A stretch of 24,770 nt of DNA from Gracilaria caudata (lineage: Eukaryota > Rhodophyta > Florideophyceae > Gracilariales > Gracilariaceae). Positions 1 through 10,768 of the stretch are shown piece after piece. The notes beneath the pieces are model-generated. The model ran no database searches. It saw only the letters and a program-made list of their open reading frames with translations, and was not told the origin of the DNA. The stretch is taken from positions 1 to 24,770 of the forward strand of contig JASCIV010000314.1 in assembly GCA_030374735.1 (NCBI GenBank). The letters are read 5' to 3'. The translations under genes were made by a program, and so were the position numbers. Each line of letters starts with the position of its first letter. The first letter of the stretch is position 1.

Positions 1-262
1 ATATATGGCAGACCAATGGCCGAAAGAAGGCCTTATTCGCCGAAAATTTGTGAGAACGTGTAACTCGTGTACAGAAACACATTTGTTCTTGGACTTCGGC
101 CATGTTTTTGCCATATTTCGGCCATATTTTGTCCATATGAACTGGAAGAAAACTTTTTTTAGGTACACGAGCTACACGTTCTCACAAATTTTCGTCGAAT
201 AAGGCCTTCTTTCGGCCAATGGTCAGCTATTTATCGGCCAGATTCGATGTTCACAGGGCTAT
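1..262 (+). repeat. Palindromic foldback/MITE-like repeat, copy A (cut by window edge)
   Basis: Positions 1-72 and 163-234 are near-perfect reverse complements. Both arms contain TGTGAGAACGTGTA and the AAGGCCTTATTCG block, and they flank a 90-bp core. The core holds about four degenerate 11-bp units of the type CCATATTTCGG. The right arm continues to about 262 (ending near GATGTTCACAGGGC), so the true left end lies outside the window. A second copy in opposite orientation sits at 9101-9311 and defines the shared sequence. No transposase is encoded; a short open frame through the element is only a by-product. The structure (long inverted arms, small core, two dispersed copies) fits a non-autonomous foldback element. 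The parent superfamily was not recognised. Confidence 0.85.
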
Positions 263-422
263 GTTCTACGAAAAAAATATGAGAAAATGAGAAATAGGTT
301 ATTCCTGGAGTGCAAGTAACCGTTTGCAACTGGTAATTCTTATCTAACCAATTTTCACAGAAGATGCTATGGAGATATTGAATCAGAAGTGTACAAATAT
401 TCAATCTGATGGGAATTAACAA

Positions 423-968
423 GTGAGTGATGAGACTGTATTGAACAGCGGTCTGCAGAATGAAGACTTGCGGGAAGGAATTGAACTCATGCTTTCGGCA
501 AACGAGTTCAGACCTAATTATTTGCTTGTCGAAAGGATGGACCCGAGAACCACACGCAAAATGCTCTCTTGCGCTGTAGTGCTCCCTTCCGGCGTAGGAA
601 AAGGTGAGTTTGCAGTTCATATCGTAGATGGCCGTGATGCTCTTGAAGTCCGTGTGTACTAGCCGAAGCCTCTTCTTGATGTAAAATTTCTTCACAAATC
701 ATGGTTGATGATTGATGACATCAAAAGCGATCATCCAAAGTTTGGAGGTTTTCGTAACGCTCTGAAGTCCTTCCGAAAAAGAAACACAGATAGTTTTTAT
801 TCTACAGCGCCAATTTTATTACCGTTTACTGTACAAACATTCCTTTTCAGATCTATAAATCTGGGTTGGATTGGAAATTGTACGAAGATTGTGTATTTGG
901 AAATAGAAGAGGCATTCGTTGACGAATATACGGAAGTCAACAATAATGAAAAGTTTGTTGTGGCGTAG
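423..968 (+). pseudogene. Degenerate paralogue of the gene at 17912-18763 (unknown protein family)
   Basis: One reading frame runs from 423 to 968, broken by a single TAG at 660-662. On both sides of the stop the translation aligns collinearly with the minus-strand protein at 17912-18763. Matching blocks are AVVLPSGVGKGEFAVHIVDG against AVVLPSGFGKGAFGVHVADG, then PKPLLDVKFLHKSWL, FGGFRNALKSFR and TKIVYLEIEE. The relative has a tryptophan where the stop lies, so a TGG to TAG change is the simplest explanation. The 5' part matching exon 1 of the relative is absent, and TAA lies three codons upstream of 423. The family was not recognised. The block with LPSG, a DGG/DGR turn and WP/PKP resembles a beta-rich domain, but no function is assigned. 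It begins about 160 bp after palindromic repeat copy A. Confidence 0.8.
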
Positions 969-2429
969 TCAATTGACAGTTAGAAGATAGTACCGATGAA
1001 TGCATTAAATCGTCTGAGCGGTGAGCTATTATCTTTATTGAAGATTATGTGGGATTACATCCTTCTAAAGTCCTTTCTTGTGGTTCTTTAACGTATCTAA
1101 GGGAGGCAATCAATGTCATCCTGGTCTTTTAAGTATGTGTACGTTGCTGACTCATGCAAATTTGGTATTTATCGTGTACCGATTGCAGTCGATTCACGAA
1201 TACGTCAAATATGTAAACGCATTTTCAGCTACTTCAATATATTGTTCTATGTTATGGACTAATAAATGAATGTTGTTAGGATGGCCTAATAATTTCATCG
1301 CGCAAATTATTTGGTATAAACGTTAATAAAGCACTTTGCAATGCAGCGTTACGCTTAAGAGGTAGATAGAAGGGTATGCGTAGTTCAACGCCGTGGTGCT
1401 ATGCTTACGCCATCATAGACGACTTCTGCAACGGCTCTACCTTGCTTGCAAAATGTAATTGATTATTATACTGTGTTAAGGGATCTCCATTCATCTAACG
1501 ACTTGAGTTTACGCCCGTTTCACATACAAAAGGCTGTACACATTTATACGTTCCTATTTTATGCAAATCTTGTTTGTCTCGTTTCTAACTCTATTTCCCG
1601 CTCGTCCCTGCGCGTCTTGAATTTTGCTCAATTCACATGCTGATGCGGCATGGCCGTCTGCACCACTCGCTATTCCCAAGTAATAAAGTTCTCCCGCTCC
1701 AAGCCTGAACCAGGAGAACACTAAATGATTTTACTGCAAAGATGTGTGCCTCAATCTATATAGTGCATTGTAGAAAAAGAGGGCGCCGTTTCAGTAGTTT
1801 TTTCTCACTTTCTGCCCCATGTGCTTTGCGCGAAAAATTTTCTAAGCTCTACTGTTGCTCTCGATTGTAAACAAACAGCTGATGCGTTGCTAAGCTCATG
1901 AATGAGGTGCCCGCACACGCGCCGGAAAGTGTCGAACGGGAGGTGGACTTGAGCGCGGTATCTTTTGCACTGATTGGATGACAGATGTCTAAGAAAATAT
2001 GTGCTCCAACTGTGTATATGAGACTGATGTGGTTTTCACGCTGTGTGTGGATGGGCAAAGTGGAACCCTACGCGTTCTGACCTTGCTGCACCATAACAAA
2101 CCAACGAAATCGTAGACGATTAAAAAGAAGAAGCACAGCAAAGCCGTCTTTTTTGTCGAGTCGGACGAGTAGAGGAGGCGAAGAACTACAATCAGACACC
2201 TGCCGCGGTTCTACTCTGTTGAGTCGTCCTCCCAGCCATAAGTAGACCTCCCAGGTCGACTGGAGCTTCTAGTAACCTCTACCAGGACTCAAACTGAGCA
2301 CTGGGCACAATTCGCGCGCATATGCGCATCTAATCAAGAAACATTCTGATCTGATCATGAATTCTAATACTTCACCCCGTTGAATTGAAACTGAATCAAA
2401 ACTCACTCCAAGCCACACACATACAGCTC
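969..2429. other. AT-rich stretch, no gene recognised
   Basis: Only short open frames occur here (for example around 1078-1269, 1446-1643 and 1849-2058), and none shows a recognisable domain, start context or similarity to other parts of the window. No RNA gene or clear repeat was seen. Confidence 0.5.
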
Positions 2430-2705
2430 CACGACATTTATCACTAAACGTTTTGGGACTTTCCGTAGTCATAGTCAAGACCTGCAAAGTTCTAGTCAGT
2501 GAGGTTAGTCATAACATCAAAAATTCCACTTTTTAATTATCTCTTCGGCAATTTCGCTACAGTTTGACAAATGCTTTCTCTTATGAGGAATATTTTTCAG
2601 ACAGGTATTCGTAACTGACTGACTTGCCCAAAAAAAAATTGACTATTGACTGACTGATTTCCACATGCGGTAAAAATCTAGTCACATTTAGTGATAAACC
2701 TAGAA
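2430..2705. repeat. Foldback/MITE-like repeat with hAT-type ends
   Basis: The left part (about 2430-2513) contains TTTATCACTAAA and then TAGTCATAGTCAA. The right part (about 2608-2700) contains TTGACTATTGACTGAC and then TTTAGTGATAAA, which are the reverse complements in mirrored order. The two parts are therefore imperfect inverted arms around a roughly 95-bp AT-rich middle. The AGTCATAGTCAA/TTGACTATGACT block and GTCAGTCA motifs recur at 5045-5100, the right end of the hAT element, which ties this repeat to the same family. It may be the hAT left end plus an internal inverted copy, or a separate non-autonomous derivative. A target-site duplication was not found. Confidence 0.55.
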
Positions 2706-3069
2706 CGTAGAGTATTGAGCTGTTTTACGCAATAAAAGTAAGCAACAGCAAACAAATATCCATCAATAGATATTTGATCATATTAACCTTTAGTGAAAAT
2801 GGTTTACAGATGATTGTTACAGTTCTCGACGGTTTGTGCCGTATGATTCCTACGTCGAGGCCTTGATTTGATACCGTTCTAGTGTAACGGTACACATTCA
2901 TCATGAACTTGTGTTTTACTGGCTGAACGAATCAATCTTGCTCAGTATTTAAGTACCTCCGGAGTTCGAAGCTTTTAAAAAGTTTCTGGTCTTCTGAACA
3001 CCAGCCTCATGTTCAGCCAGCATCACAACATCTCCCGCCCCGCCCCTCCAAGTTGCAGTGCCCAGCAAA

Positions 3070-4935
3070 ATGTTACGTAACCGAATAACTCAGGATCGAA
3101 AGAAGCAAGCACGCAGAAATTGTCGCAGAAGTATTGAACGTTTTTTTACAGGATCAAAGTCAATAAACACCACCGAAGCCGATATTCCGCCGAAGGTCAT
3201 CCAAGCCGTGGCTCTTACATTTGTATAGTTGTGAGACCGAATATCCTTTTTCGCAAATTGCCTCTCCAGTTCTCCAAGGGTTCGTTGACGTGTTTGGCGG
3301 CAGAATTCAGTTCACAAAGGACATGACTGAACGAACATTGTATGACACTTTCGACGCAGTGTGCAGAGTCTTGAGATCATGGGTTACAAAGGCGAGGACA
3401 GGGAGCGTACCTATTGACGGTTGGAGTGCAGCTTTAGGCACACCTATTCTTGGAGTAACCTGGCACTACATCGACGCTCAGTGGAATGTGCACTGTGTTC
3501 CGATTGCAACTTTGAACATTGGAACGGCACTGAAGACAGCAGAGCAACTTCGATACATAGTGCAGGAAATCCTGGAGAAGAACCCCATCGTCGGCTCAGA
3601 TGATGTTCTTGTATATACGGCTACAAATGAAAACGAGGCTGCCACAGCTTTGGCGGTGGATTTGCTTACAAATTATGTCAGATCTGTTCGCTGCGTCCTC
3701 CATACGCTGGTACTTGTAGTACATGATGTTTTCGAATCCAGAACGGTTTGGCAGAAGTACCTTGATCACGTTAACAAGGTTACAACATACTTGAGCCATC
3801 ATCAAAAGGCTGCGCAACTTTTGGCACGGTCAATTAGAAGAACGAAGAACAAAAGATCGCTCGCAGACGCTGAAGCATGACATACGAACGCGATGGCACT
3901 CCCGTCTGTCAGCAATGTCAATGTTCCTGTGTCGGATCAAAAACATTGCAGCAGTAGCGCAAGAGCTTCAAATTGGCGCAAAAGAGCTTCCGACCCTCTC
4001 TGTGGACCAGCAAGACGTGTTTGACGAGTTCATAACGGTGACGGCCGAAGTACGAAGAGTGGCTCACCAGCTCGAAGTGGACCGCAACGTGACCCAGTCT
4101 TGAGCTCCTCGCTTGCTCCGAGAACTTTACGAGACTTTGCTCGTCATGGCTGGGGATATGCTTCCTCGGCCTGTATCAAACCAGAATGATCTACATTTGG
4201 CACCCGTAGATGATCAGCAGGGCAGTTTGGGAGACATTTATGTATTGCCAACAAATTCCAGTACAGTAAAAGCAAAAAATGAAAAAGATCAAGCACATGT
4301 GAAGAAGCTACGAAATACTCATGCCAAGGTTCTTTCAATTAAAGTTTCAGAACGCGTTTATGCTTCTCTTGGATCTATTTGGGAACGAGTTGATACTGAA
4401 GCCGTGAACTGGGAGCCGGAAATTCAAGAGCAAAACAAGCCTGTGCCCGAAATGCATGAGCGAAGAATAATTCTTTTGTTCCACAAAGCTGCAATTTCGG
4501 ATGTGAATGAATGTCCTCTACACTTTCTTTCTTGCTCTCATGACGACAAGCAAGCTTACATGAAGAGCTTATACAATGCAGTTATGAGAGAACCGTTAGA
4601 GCTCGACCCTGCTCCGCAAGCACACGCTGGAGGACTCGAGTTTGTCTTTGTTTTCTTCCACAATGAACTACAAGATGAGCTGAAGGATAGGGGTCGTAAA
4701 GAGCCGACTGCAGCTCTAAAATTCTGAAAAGATGCTAACGAGACCCAGAATATGATTAGTCCTAAGATTCAATACTGTTGCTCGCGCCGCATTGTGCTCG
4801 GAGGCATCCTCTGCCTCAGCGGAGAGGCTCGTCAGCGATCTGGGTCGAACCGAAGGAAATCGAAGCCAGTCACTTTTTACCAGTACTTTGGAAATAAGGG
4901 AATTGATCCGCATACATATATCACGAATGAGCTAG
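3070..4935 (+). pseudogene. hAT transposase remnant with RNase H-like core and C-terminal dimerisation domain
   Basis: Starting at ATG 3070, the frame changes near 3222, near 3862 and between 4727 and 4774, and an in-frame TGA lies at 4101-4103. Spliced by eye, the pieces give a collinear hAT transposase of roughly 600 residues. Visible landmarks are: the first catalytic aspartate in PIDGWSA (codon 3416); the CxxH pair in CVLHTLVL (3692-3703); RTRWHSRLSAM (around 3885-3917); and the C-terminal signature SSASAERLVSDLGR followed by STLEIRELIRI (about 4800-4920), typical of the hAT dimerisation region. The second catalytic aspartate, expected in a TDNA-like motif, is replaced by TATNENEA. No BED zinc finger was recognised upstream. 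This is a dead copy. Family assignment is confident; exact frameshift positions are not. Confidence 0.9.
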
Positions 4936-5342
4936 GAATCAATGACGAGCGGCAAGATGGATTGATGCATACTTAGGGCAAAGCTTTCCGTCTAATAGTA
5001 CATCGAATTTCAGCTGAATTAGCTAATCAAGAATCAAATCCATAAAGTGACTGAATGTGACTGACTTCGTCAAAAAGCGGTTGACTATGACTTCTGGAAG
5101 TTCCAGAAAAAGTGGTCACAAATACGGGTCTGGCAGCAAAGCTCCCAACAGCAACTCAAGCTTTGTCATCTGATCTAAAACAAAGCCTTTGTTGAGCACA
5201 TTCAGTCAAAAAACTATACACCTCCCAGATTTTGGGATCTTACCTCAAAATTGGAGGAATTCTTGTTTTCACCCTTTATATATTGATTGGTAGAATTTGT
5301 TACAAAGATACAGCTGTAAGTCTATTTTTTTAACGTAATAAC

Positions 5343-5363
5343 ATGCGCCGTGTCAGACGGCGC
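5343..5363. repeat. Short GC-rich hairpin dyad, copy 1
   Basis: GCGCCGT and ACGGCGC form a perfect 7-bp stem around a 5-nt loop, followed by TTTT. It stands out against AT-rich surroundings. A related 21-bp sequence (18 of 21 positions the same) occurs at 7650-7670. Helitron 3' ends and some terminators have small hairpins, but neither role can be shown here. Confidence 0.5.
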
Positions 5364-7649
5364 TTTTCGTCCCACTTTCGGCGTACCCTTAGAACTGGAT
5401 CACAACACTTCCAGACATTTCATACGAGTCTTTTGCTCAAGCAATTTCCTATGCTTCAAAATAGACGTCTCCAAAATTTGACTTTTTGTCAGCTTCTATC
5501 ACTGCGTTTAAACAGTTCTGCTTCACATTTCGGATTGAAGGCCCTTCATAATCTTTACATTTTGAATGATTCATTCAAATTCCATTACCAAACTACCTTG
5601 GCTCAGCCTTTATTCAGTACTTTTAAGCTTTTTCTCGTTGAAGATACCATTTCAAAACTATTTTTTGTTACGTACTACGCCGGTAGTATCAAATCAAGGT
5701 TAGGTATTTTAAGTTTATTTTACAGTATTTCGGCTCTATTATTGAACGAGATTGCGACGGTATTACTTTCCTTTATGAAGTTTATTCTGCGTTAGTTCAT
5801 AAAACGATCAATGTTGTGTTCCTGGATTAATCACTCACTTCTTTCTGCAGAAATGTGATGTATGATGTCAGGCGATACTCTTACTCACCTCACTGAATGT
5901 TGACTAGTACTCGAAAACGAATTCCAGTCATGCGAAGGTTGCGTTTCCTGAATAAATGCGTGCAAGGAGAAAGGGCACACCCGAGAATAGTTTTTATTTT
6001 GCCAGATCAGCAGACAACTGATACTGACAAAGGTTCACCATAGAAGCTTCCGAATCGCAGATAAGCAACCCAGATGAGAGGGTTGGAAAGCTATCACGAG
6101 AGCTAAAGTGCTTGCTCTCGAAGAAACTCATGGCTCATCGTAAACAGCGTTATGGTAACGAATGTGATTGCGAAGTGCCCAAACCACTTCGAAGTGCTTG
6201 CAAGCCCCAAAAATACTACATTGCTGTACGCTCGGTGGACTCATTTGTGTCACCAATGCGACAGCGCACATGAACTGTGCTCAACACTGAATTTCTTTCC
6301 TTATTTATTTATTATTATGTACTTTGAAGTGAGCGAGTATTGTTTATGTAAATTGTTGTTATCTCCTTCCACAAAAGACTATTCCAGCCAGACGTAGCAA
6401 AAATATTGAAGTGACCAAATATTGCTTGTCTTATTCGCGTTGTCCAATCACGACTATACATGATGACCCGAGTGTGTTGTATTCGATCACTGTACATTAG
6501 TCAATTTTTAGAATGACAACTGAATCTTCGTTTTGCACAAATCTTACGTTCCCAAGGTATTACCCTTTCTCTTTTTTCCATATCAGTTTTTACATCTTAT
6601 GTTTGCTTACATTTGTGTACCGAAACATCAAACCAGCTGCCATTATTGGTCCAAATTTAAATAACATATCATTGACTTCTCTTTCAAAAGTACTTCAATA
6701 ATGCGTTATGAACTATCTTGACTACCTTTCTAATTACTTTTTAATCGTAAAAGTAATTTACAATTCTTTATTCAGAAAATTAATCAGAAGTGATTTTTAT
6801 TTTCCGTGAAATAACTACTTGACTCTTCTGGAATTATGAACTTACAACTCTGTGACAAATTTACGAAAACAAATATTTTTATATCGCTGTAGAAAATGCG
6901 CTTGTGAAAACGGGCGCAGCTAACATTTCAAGGGCTCATGTACAGCAATGGTTGTACCACGTAAGCGCGTGATCAGGACAAACGTTGAGTACGAATGCTA
7001 TACTTACCCGTGCGCAAAATCCAGCTGGACCAGTTCACATGACAAACCTAAATGTCAGTCAATAGTTTTATGATGACACATATCAAAAACAATTTGTCTC
7101 CCTTTGTCTGCTGTCATCAGAGTTATGCAAAGCAGCTTCGCAAAAAGTTCGCAAAGCTCCTGAAGCTAGTTTTTTAGAAAAGCTTGAAAGCATAAGAGCA
7201 AACTAGAGAAAATATTTGTCTCTACAGGAAACAAAACGAATTTTCTGTACTGTTGGTTATCATGTTTATCTTACTGTATATCATTATTGTTTTGGATCTA
7301 TAGAATCCTTTTCGCCTCCGAAGGCGCTTAAGTGTCGATTTGCACGTCATCTTTTGTATTCATCTGACGCTCGGCGACTCGCGACAGAATACGCTTTGAT
7401 TGGAAATCATGCCAATGCAGAAAAGAGACCATAGCGAGCACTTCTTCACTGACAGCTTTGGGTTTGAGAGTTTGCCTGATGACAGCTAAAGCGAAATCAA
7501 AGATGTGGAGTAAAATTGTTTTTAAAAGTGTTTAACCGTTTGCACGTGGAGCGCTGCAACGATGAATGCTGTTCTAAACTACCGTGCCGGGGAAGGATAT
7601 ATTGCTGGTAATCTGATCCAATTTTTTAGACTACTAAACAGAGGACAAA

Positions 7650-7673
7650 ATGCGCCGTGTGAAACCGCGCATG
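7650..7673. repeat. Short GC-rich dyad, copy 2
   Basis: The sequence begins ATGCGCCGTGT, like copy 1 at 5343, and ends GCGCAT, giving an outer ATGCGC/GCGCAT palindrome with an imperfect inner stem. Flanks of the two copies do not match, so this is only a shared short motif. Confidence 0.4.
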
Positions 7674-8425
7674 TTTTTGAAGAAAATGCTGGACGCACAC
7701 TACTTTTTTTGAAGAAAAAACTGCCATTCTAAACATAAATGACGAAAACGAGGTACATACCAAAAATACCAGCAGTGTGCCAAACATCTGCCAGTAGGTA
7801 CAAATATCCGAGATTTTTGCAAAACTTAGATCAATTCTATAAATAATTAGGATAGCGCTTCCGGTAGTAGGAGCTTTGCGGGAATGCAGAACTTGAGTAA
7901 CAGGTGTGCAATGCCTACACAGTATGTTTTTCTGCATTTGCTGTAAAACGGATTTTACTCTTCTTGATTATTACCTGCCCTGTACCACCATCATAAGCTG
8001 CAATAATCAATGAAGACCGTACAAACATTGGTATGAGGATCTTTCTCAATTTGAACAACAAATCTTTTACATTAACAAAACAGTCAGTTTAGTCCCTGCT
8101 TAAGAAATAATCTTACTATCATTACTTCCATTCCTTCCCTTTTCCTTTCACAGAACCGTCATCGTATTGTTTATTGCCATGAACGTTGCAGAAACGAAAT
8201 AAACACTTCGTAAACACATCCAGAGATCTCGAAAACGAAGTCGGGAAATTGCAAAAGCACTTTATCACAATCACAATAGCGTCTGAAGAAAGTCCCAGAA
8301 GATGAACACTGCTCCGGTTCTCTTCCAAAATCGGAGAAGCCCCCGATCTACACTTACGTCGAGAAGAAGGCATTCGAAACATAATTCATTGCAGAGCCAC
8401 ATCGAGCAGACCCGTCAATGCCTGC

Positions 8426-9071
8426 ATGATTTTACCTCGGACTGAAATGAAAAACGATTTACTAAGCCACAAACGTCTCATCAAACCTAATAATTATGTC
8501 ACTTGCAAAGTTTGTGGGCGTAAGTCATCTAGTACTACCAGCAAAATTCCAAAAGAGTCAGATTTTCTTGAATGGATGAAATGCTTAGAAGAAAAGGTCC
8601 ATCCCGGATGAGAAGCACATCCATCTGTTCTACATCTGTCATACTTGCTTGAAGTCTCTCTGTCAAGACAAGGCTCCCATGTATGCGTTGAGAAATGGTT
8701 GGCCTTTCTTACATCCTGTTCCAAGGGTCCTTTCTGCACTGTCAAAACACGAACGCCAGCTAATATGTTTAAGACTCCCATCAATTTACATGTTCAGAAC
8801 TCAAGGAGGTTATGGAAAGAATGTTTCTAAAGGCGCTCCAGTATCGTTTTCAAATCCTGTCCCAGAGCTTTGTGAAAAGCTTTCACGCCGTTCTCAGGTT
8901 GTATTCAAAATACCACTTGACCACCGAAAGAGAATTGAAATTAACTCCAATAAAATACGACAAGCACTCAGTTGGTTATGCCGAAACAATCCTCTTTACA
9001 AGCCAATTGAAATAGACGATATAATTTTTGATGAAATAGACCACATAAGCATTCAAAGCGTGGAAGCGTAA
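8426..9071 (+). pseudogene. Helitron protein, N-terminal zinc-finger and DUF6570-like part
   Basis: The first frame (to 8611) contains YVTCKVCGRK, a CxxC zinc-binding motif typical near the N-terminus of Helitron helicase-like proteins. A frameshift near 8600 leads into a second frame reading HIHLFYICHTCLKSLC (8611-8660) and then KAPMYALRNGWPF, PRVLSALSKHERQLICLRLP and a GGYGKNVSKGAPVSF segment. This is the usual order of the DUF6570-like domain: a CxxC with KSL, a KxPxYAL-NG motif, an L-xLxxxE-xLI helix and a glycine turn. The frame closes at 9071, about 30 bp before palindromic repeat copy B. No complete open frame remains. Confidence 0.85.
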
Positions 9072-9100
9072 TTGAACGATGTTGGCGACAATGTTCAAGC

Positions 9101-9311
9101 TTTGTGAGAACGTGTAACTCGTGTACCTAAACAAGTTCTCTTCCAGATCATATGGACAAAATATGGCCGAAATATGGCCAAAACATGGCCGAAGCCCAAG
9201 AACAAATGTCTTTCTGTACACGAGTTACACGTTCTCACAAATTTTCGGCGAATAAGGCCTTCTCTCGGCCATTGGTCGGCCATATATCGGTCAGATTCGA
9301 TGTTCATAGGG
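9101..9311 (-). repeat. Palindromic foldback/MITE-like repeat, copy B (one arm truncated)
   Basis: The reverse complement of 9101-9311 matches copy A (1-262) across the first arm, the core with its CCATATTT units, and the start of the second arm. The second arm stops after TTCTCACAAA, so only about 26 bp of it (9101-9126) remain against more than 70 bp in copy A. The full arm (9216-9311) ends with GATGTTCATAGGGC, matching GATGTTCACAGGGC in copy A. The copy lies inside the Helitron, between its N-terminal and Rep pieces, so it arrived after or during decay of that element. Confidence 0.9.
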
Positions 9312-9466
9312 CGCCAAGATATTCCTCCGTCTACATATCTCTCTGTGTCACCGCATGGAACATAAGTTTGTAACCCTCTTTCTTCCAAGAATCGATAAAA
9401 CGTTCTTTCAAAACACAGCAATGAGTTTGCTCTTGATAGTAGCGTCTCAAATCCGAACGAATTGAA

Positions 9467-10665
9467 GATATTGACCTCGGCTACTCAATTCACAAATGCA
9501 ATGCATACTGTTTTAATGGCCATGAATCGTGCCGATTTTTGTTTCCATTTCCATTGCAGGAGTGAGGTTGTGCTTCGATCAAAGAGTCATCGGGAGGAGA
9601 AAAACATTCTGTGACTCTTGCTTCCCCGCCTCTACAATATCTTAATTCTACGCACCCAATGTTAACGATGATGAGGAGACACTGATGTTACTGTCGTTGT
9701 TGGGAACAGCATACCTGAAGCAATTTATGTTTGTTCATACACTGTAAAATCAGAAAGGGAAGAGGTTTTCGACATTGAATGTCTTCTTCGATTGAAGCTG
9801 ACGACTACACCATTGGATGATAGAAGGCTTTTCGGTTCTATCGCTCGATCTGCGACAGGGTCAAAGTCTGTTGGAGCACAAGAGGCAGTTGAATATTTGC
9901 TAGACAGTTCTCTTACATTTACATCTGCTTCCGTGCTCAATATCAACAAAAAGTGGTTGTTAAGACCTCCAAATGCTTTTTCAAAAAAAACAGAAACATT
10001 CATTGGATGGGATATCGAAAGAGAAACAACAAATGAATGTTCTATCTCAACTAGACCCAGATGACATTGCTGAAGTTTCTTACAACTGTGCTCCATACAA
10101 ACCAAAATCTAATCTGGAAAACCCAAATGCTACGAATTCATCTATCACAAATTATGTTCGTTGCCCTAGGCCTTTGGAAAAATTGTCAGCCCCAGAATTT
10201 CATGACCAGTTTTATATAAGAAACTTAAGCAAGTCTCAATCGAAGTATGACAGAGAAATGCTCCTGGTGGACACAGAGGAAACAGAACTGAGTCTAATCC
10301 CACCCAAAATTACTCGCAAAACCTTCATTGTACAGAGAAGAAGAATCGAAAAAAATGGCATTGCTTTACGGCACATATTGAACATACCTTCATATGGAAT
10401 TGCAGAAGATGACTCCCCTTGTTCCGCTGCCGCTGTTCTGCTGTTACATGTTCCCTTTCGATCTATCAGGGGTCTGCTAAACAACAACACGATAACGAGG
10501 AGGGTAGCTCAATTGTTGAATTCAAACGAATACCCTTCTCTCAACCAATATGTTCTATACAGTAATGAACTCTCTATTGCACTAAATCGGTCACCATGTC
10601 GGCAAAAGATAAAAGGAAATGGTAAGAGACTACTAGAAACAGGTCAAAGTGAGAACCGTTGTTGA
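9467..10665 (+). pseudogene. Helitron Rep C-terminal region and Rep-helicase linker
   Basis: At about 9467-9560 the plus strand reads GYSIHKCNAYC and then HESCRFLFPFP, the H-x-C...C...CRF-FP segment that follows the HUH motif in Helitron Rep. In another frame, 9714-9760 reads EAIYVCSYTVKSE. It has two tyrosines four positions apart (codons 9726 and 9738) followed by K, as in the Helitron Y2 active site. The same frame continues with SVGAQEAVEYLLDSSLTFTS and VLNIN, the usual Rep-to-helicase linker. A frameshift near 9990-10030 then leads to NYVRCPRPLEKLSAPEF and to SAAAVLLLHVPFRS, after which similarity fades. Stops and frame changes make it nonfunctional. The HUH histidines were looked for between 9071 and 9467 and not found. 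Confidence 0.8.
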
Positions 10666-10768
10666 AGCTACACATGTTTTCGAAAGACAGGCCGGCAATC
10701 CAATCGAATTTTGGAGTTCTTATTAACAGCATCAGGACGTAGATACGTATAACATCTGCCACAATCCA

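Larger units (their letters stand above)
2430..5131 (+). mobile_element. Decayed hAT-superfamily DNA transposon
   Basis: A broken hAT transposase (3070-4935) is enclosed by imperfect inverted repeats. The left end is about 2430-2513 and the right end about 5045-5131. When the right end is reverse-complemented they share ATTT-T-AC, TTTT-GGA-CTT-CC, a perfect AGTCATAGTCAA and then AGTCAGT. The right outer edge reads CAGACCCGTATTTG on the minus strand, a hAT-like terminus. hAT elements normally have 8-bp target duplications, and none could be read with confidence, so the outer limits are approximate. The left end may belong to the foldback repeat at 2430-2705 rather than to this element. Confidence 0.6.
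5132..8425. other. AT-rich stretch, no gene recognised
   Basis: About 3.3 kb without a convincing gene. The longest open frame (5343-5795, plus, 150 codons) has no recognisable domain, is rich in F and L, and starts inside a GC-rich dyad, so it is not annotated as a gene. The only structured items seen are two related GC-rich dyads at 5343-5363 and 7650-7673. Some of the right-hand part may be the 5' region of the Helitron that follows. Confidence 0.5.

Noticed and set aside
5343..5795. Open frame of 150 codons on the plus strand with a basic start
   Set aside because: It has no recognised domain, has biased F/L content as expected from AT-rich DNA, and its start lies inside a hairpin dyad. 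There is no sign of a relative in the window.
9101..9311. Idea that the core of the palindromic repeat has been flipped by recombination between its arms
   Set aside because: Reverse-complementing the whole copy aligns arms and core with copy A together, so simple insertion in the opposite orientation explains it.
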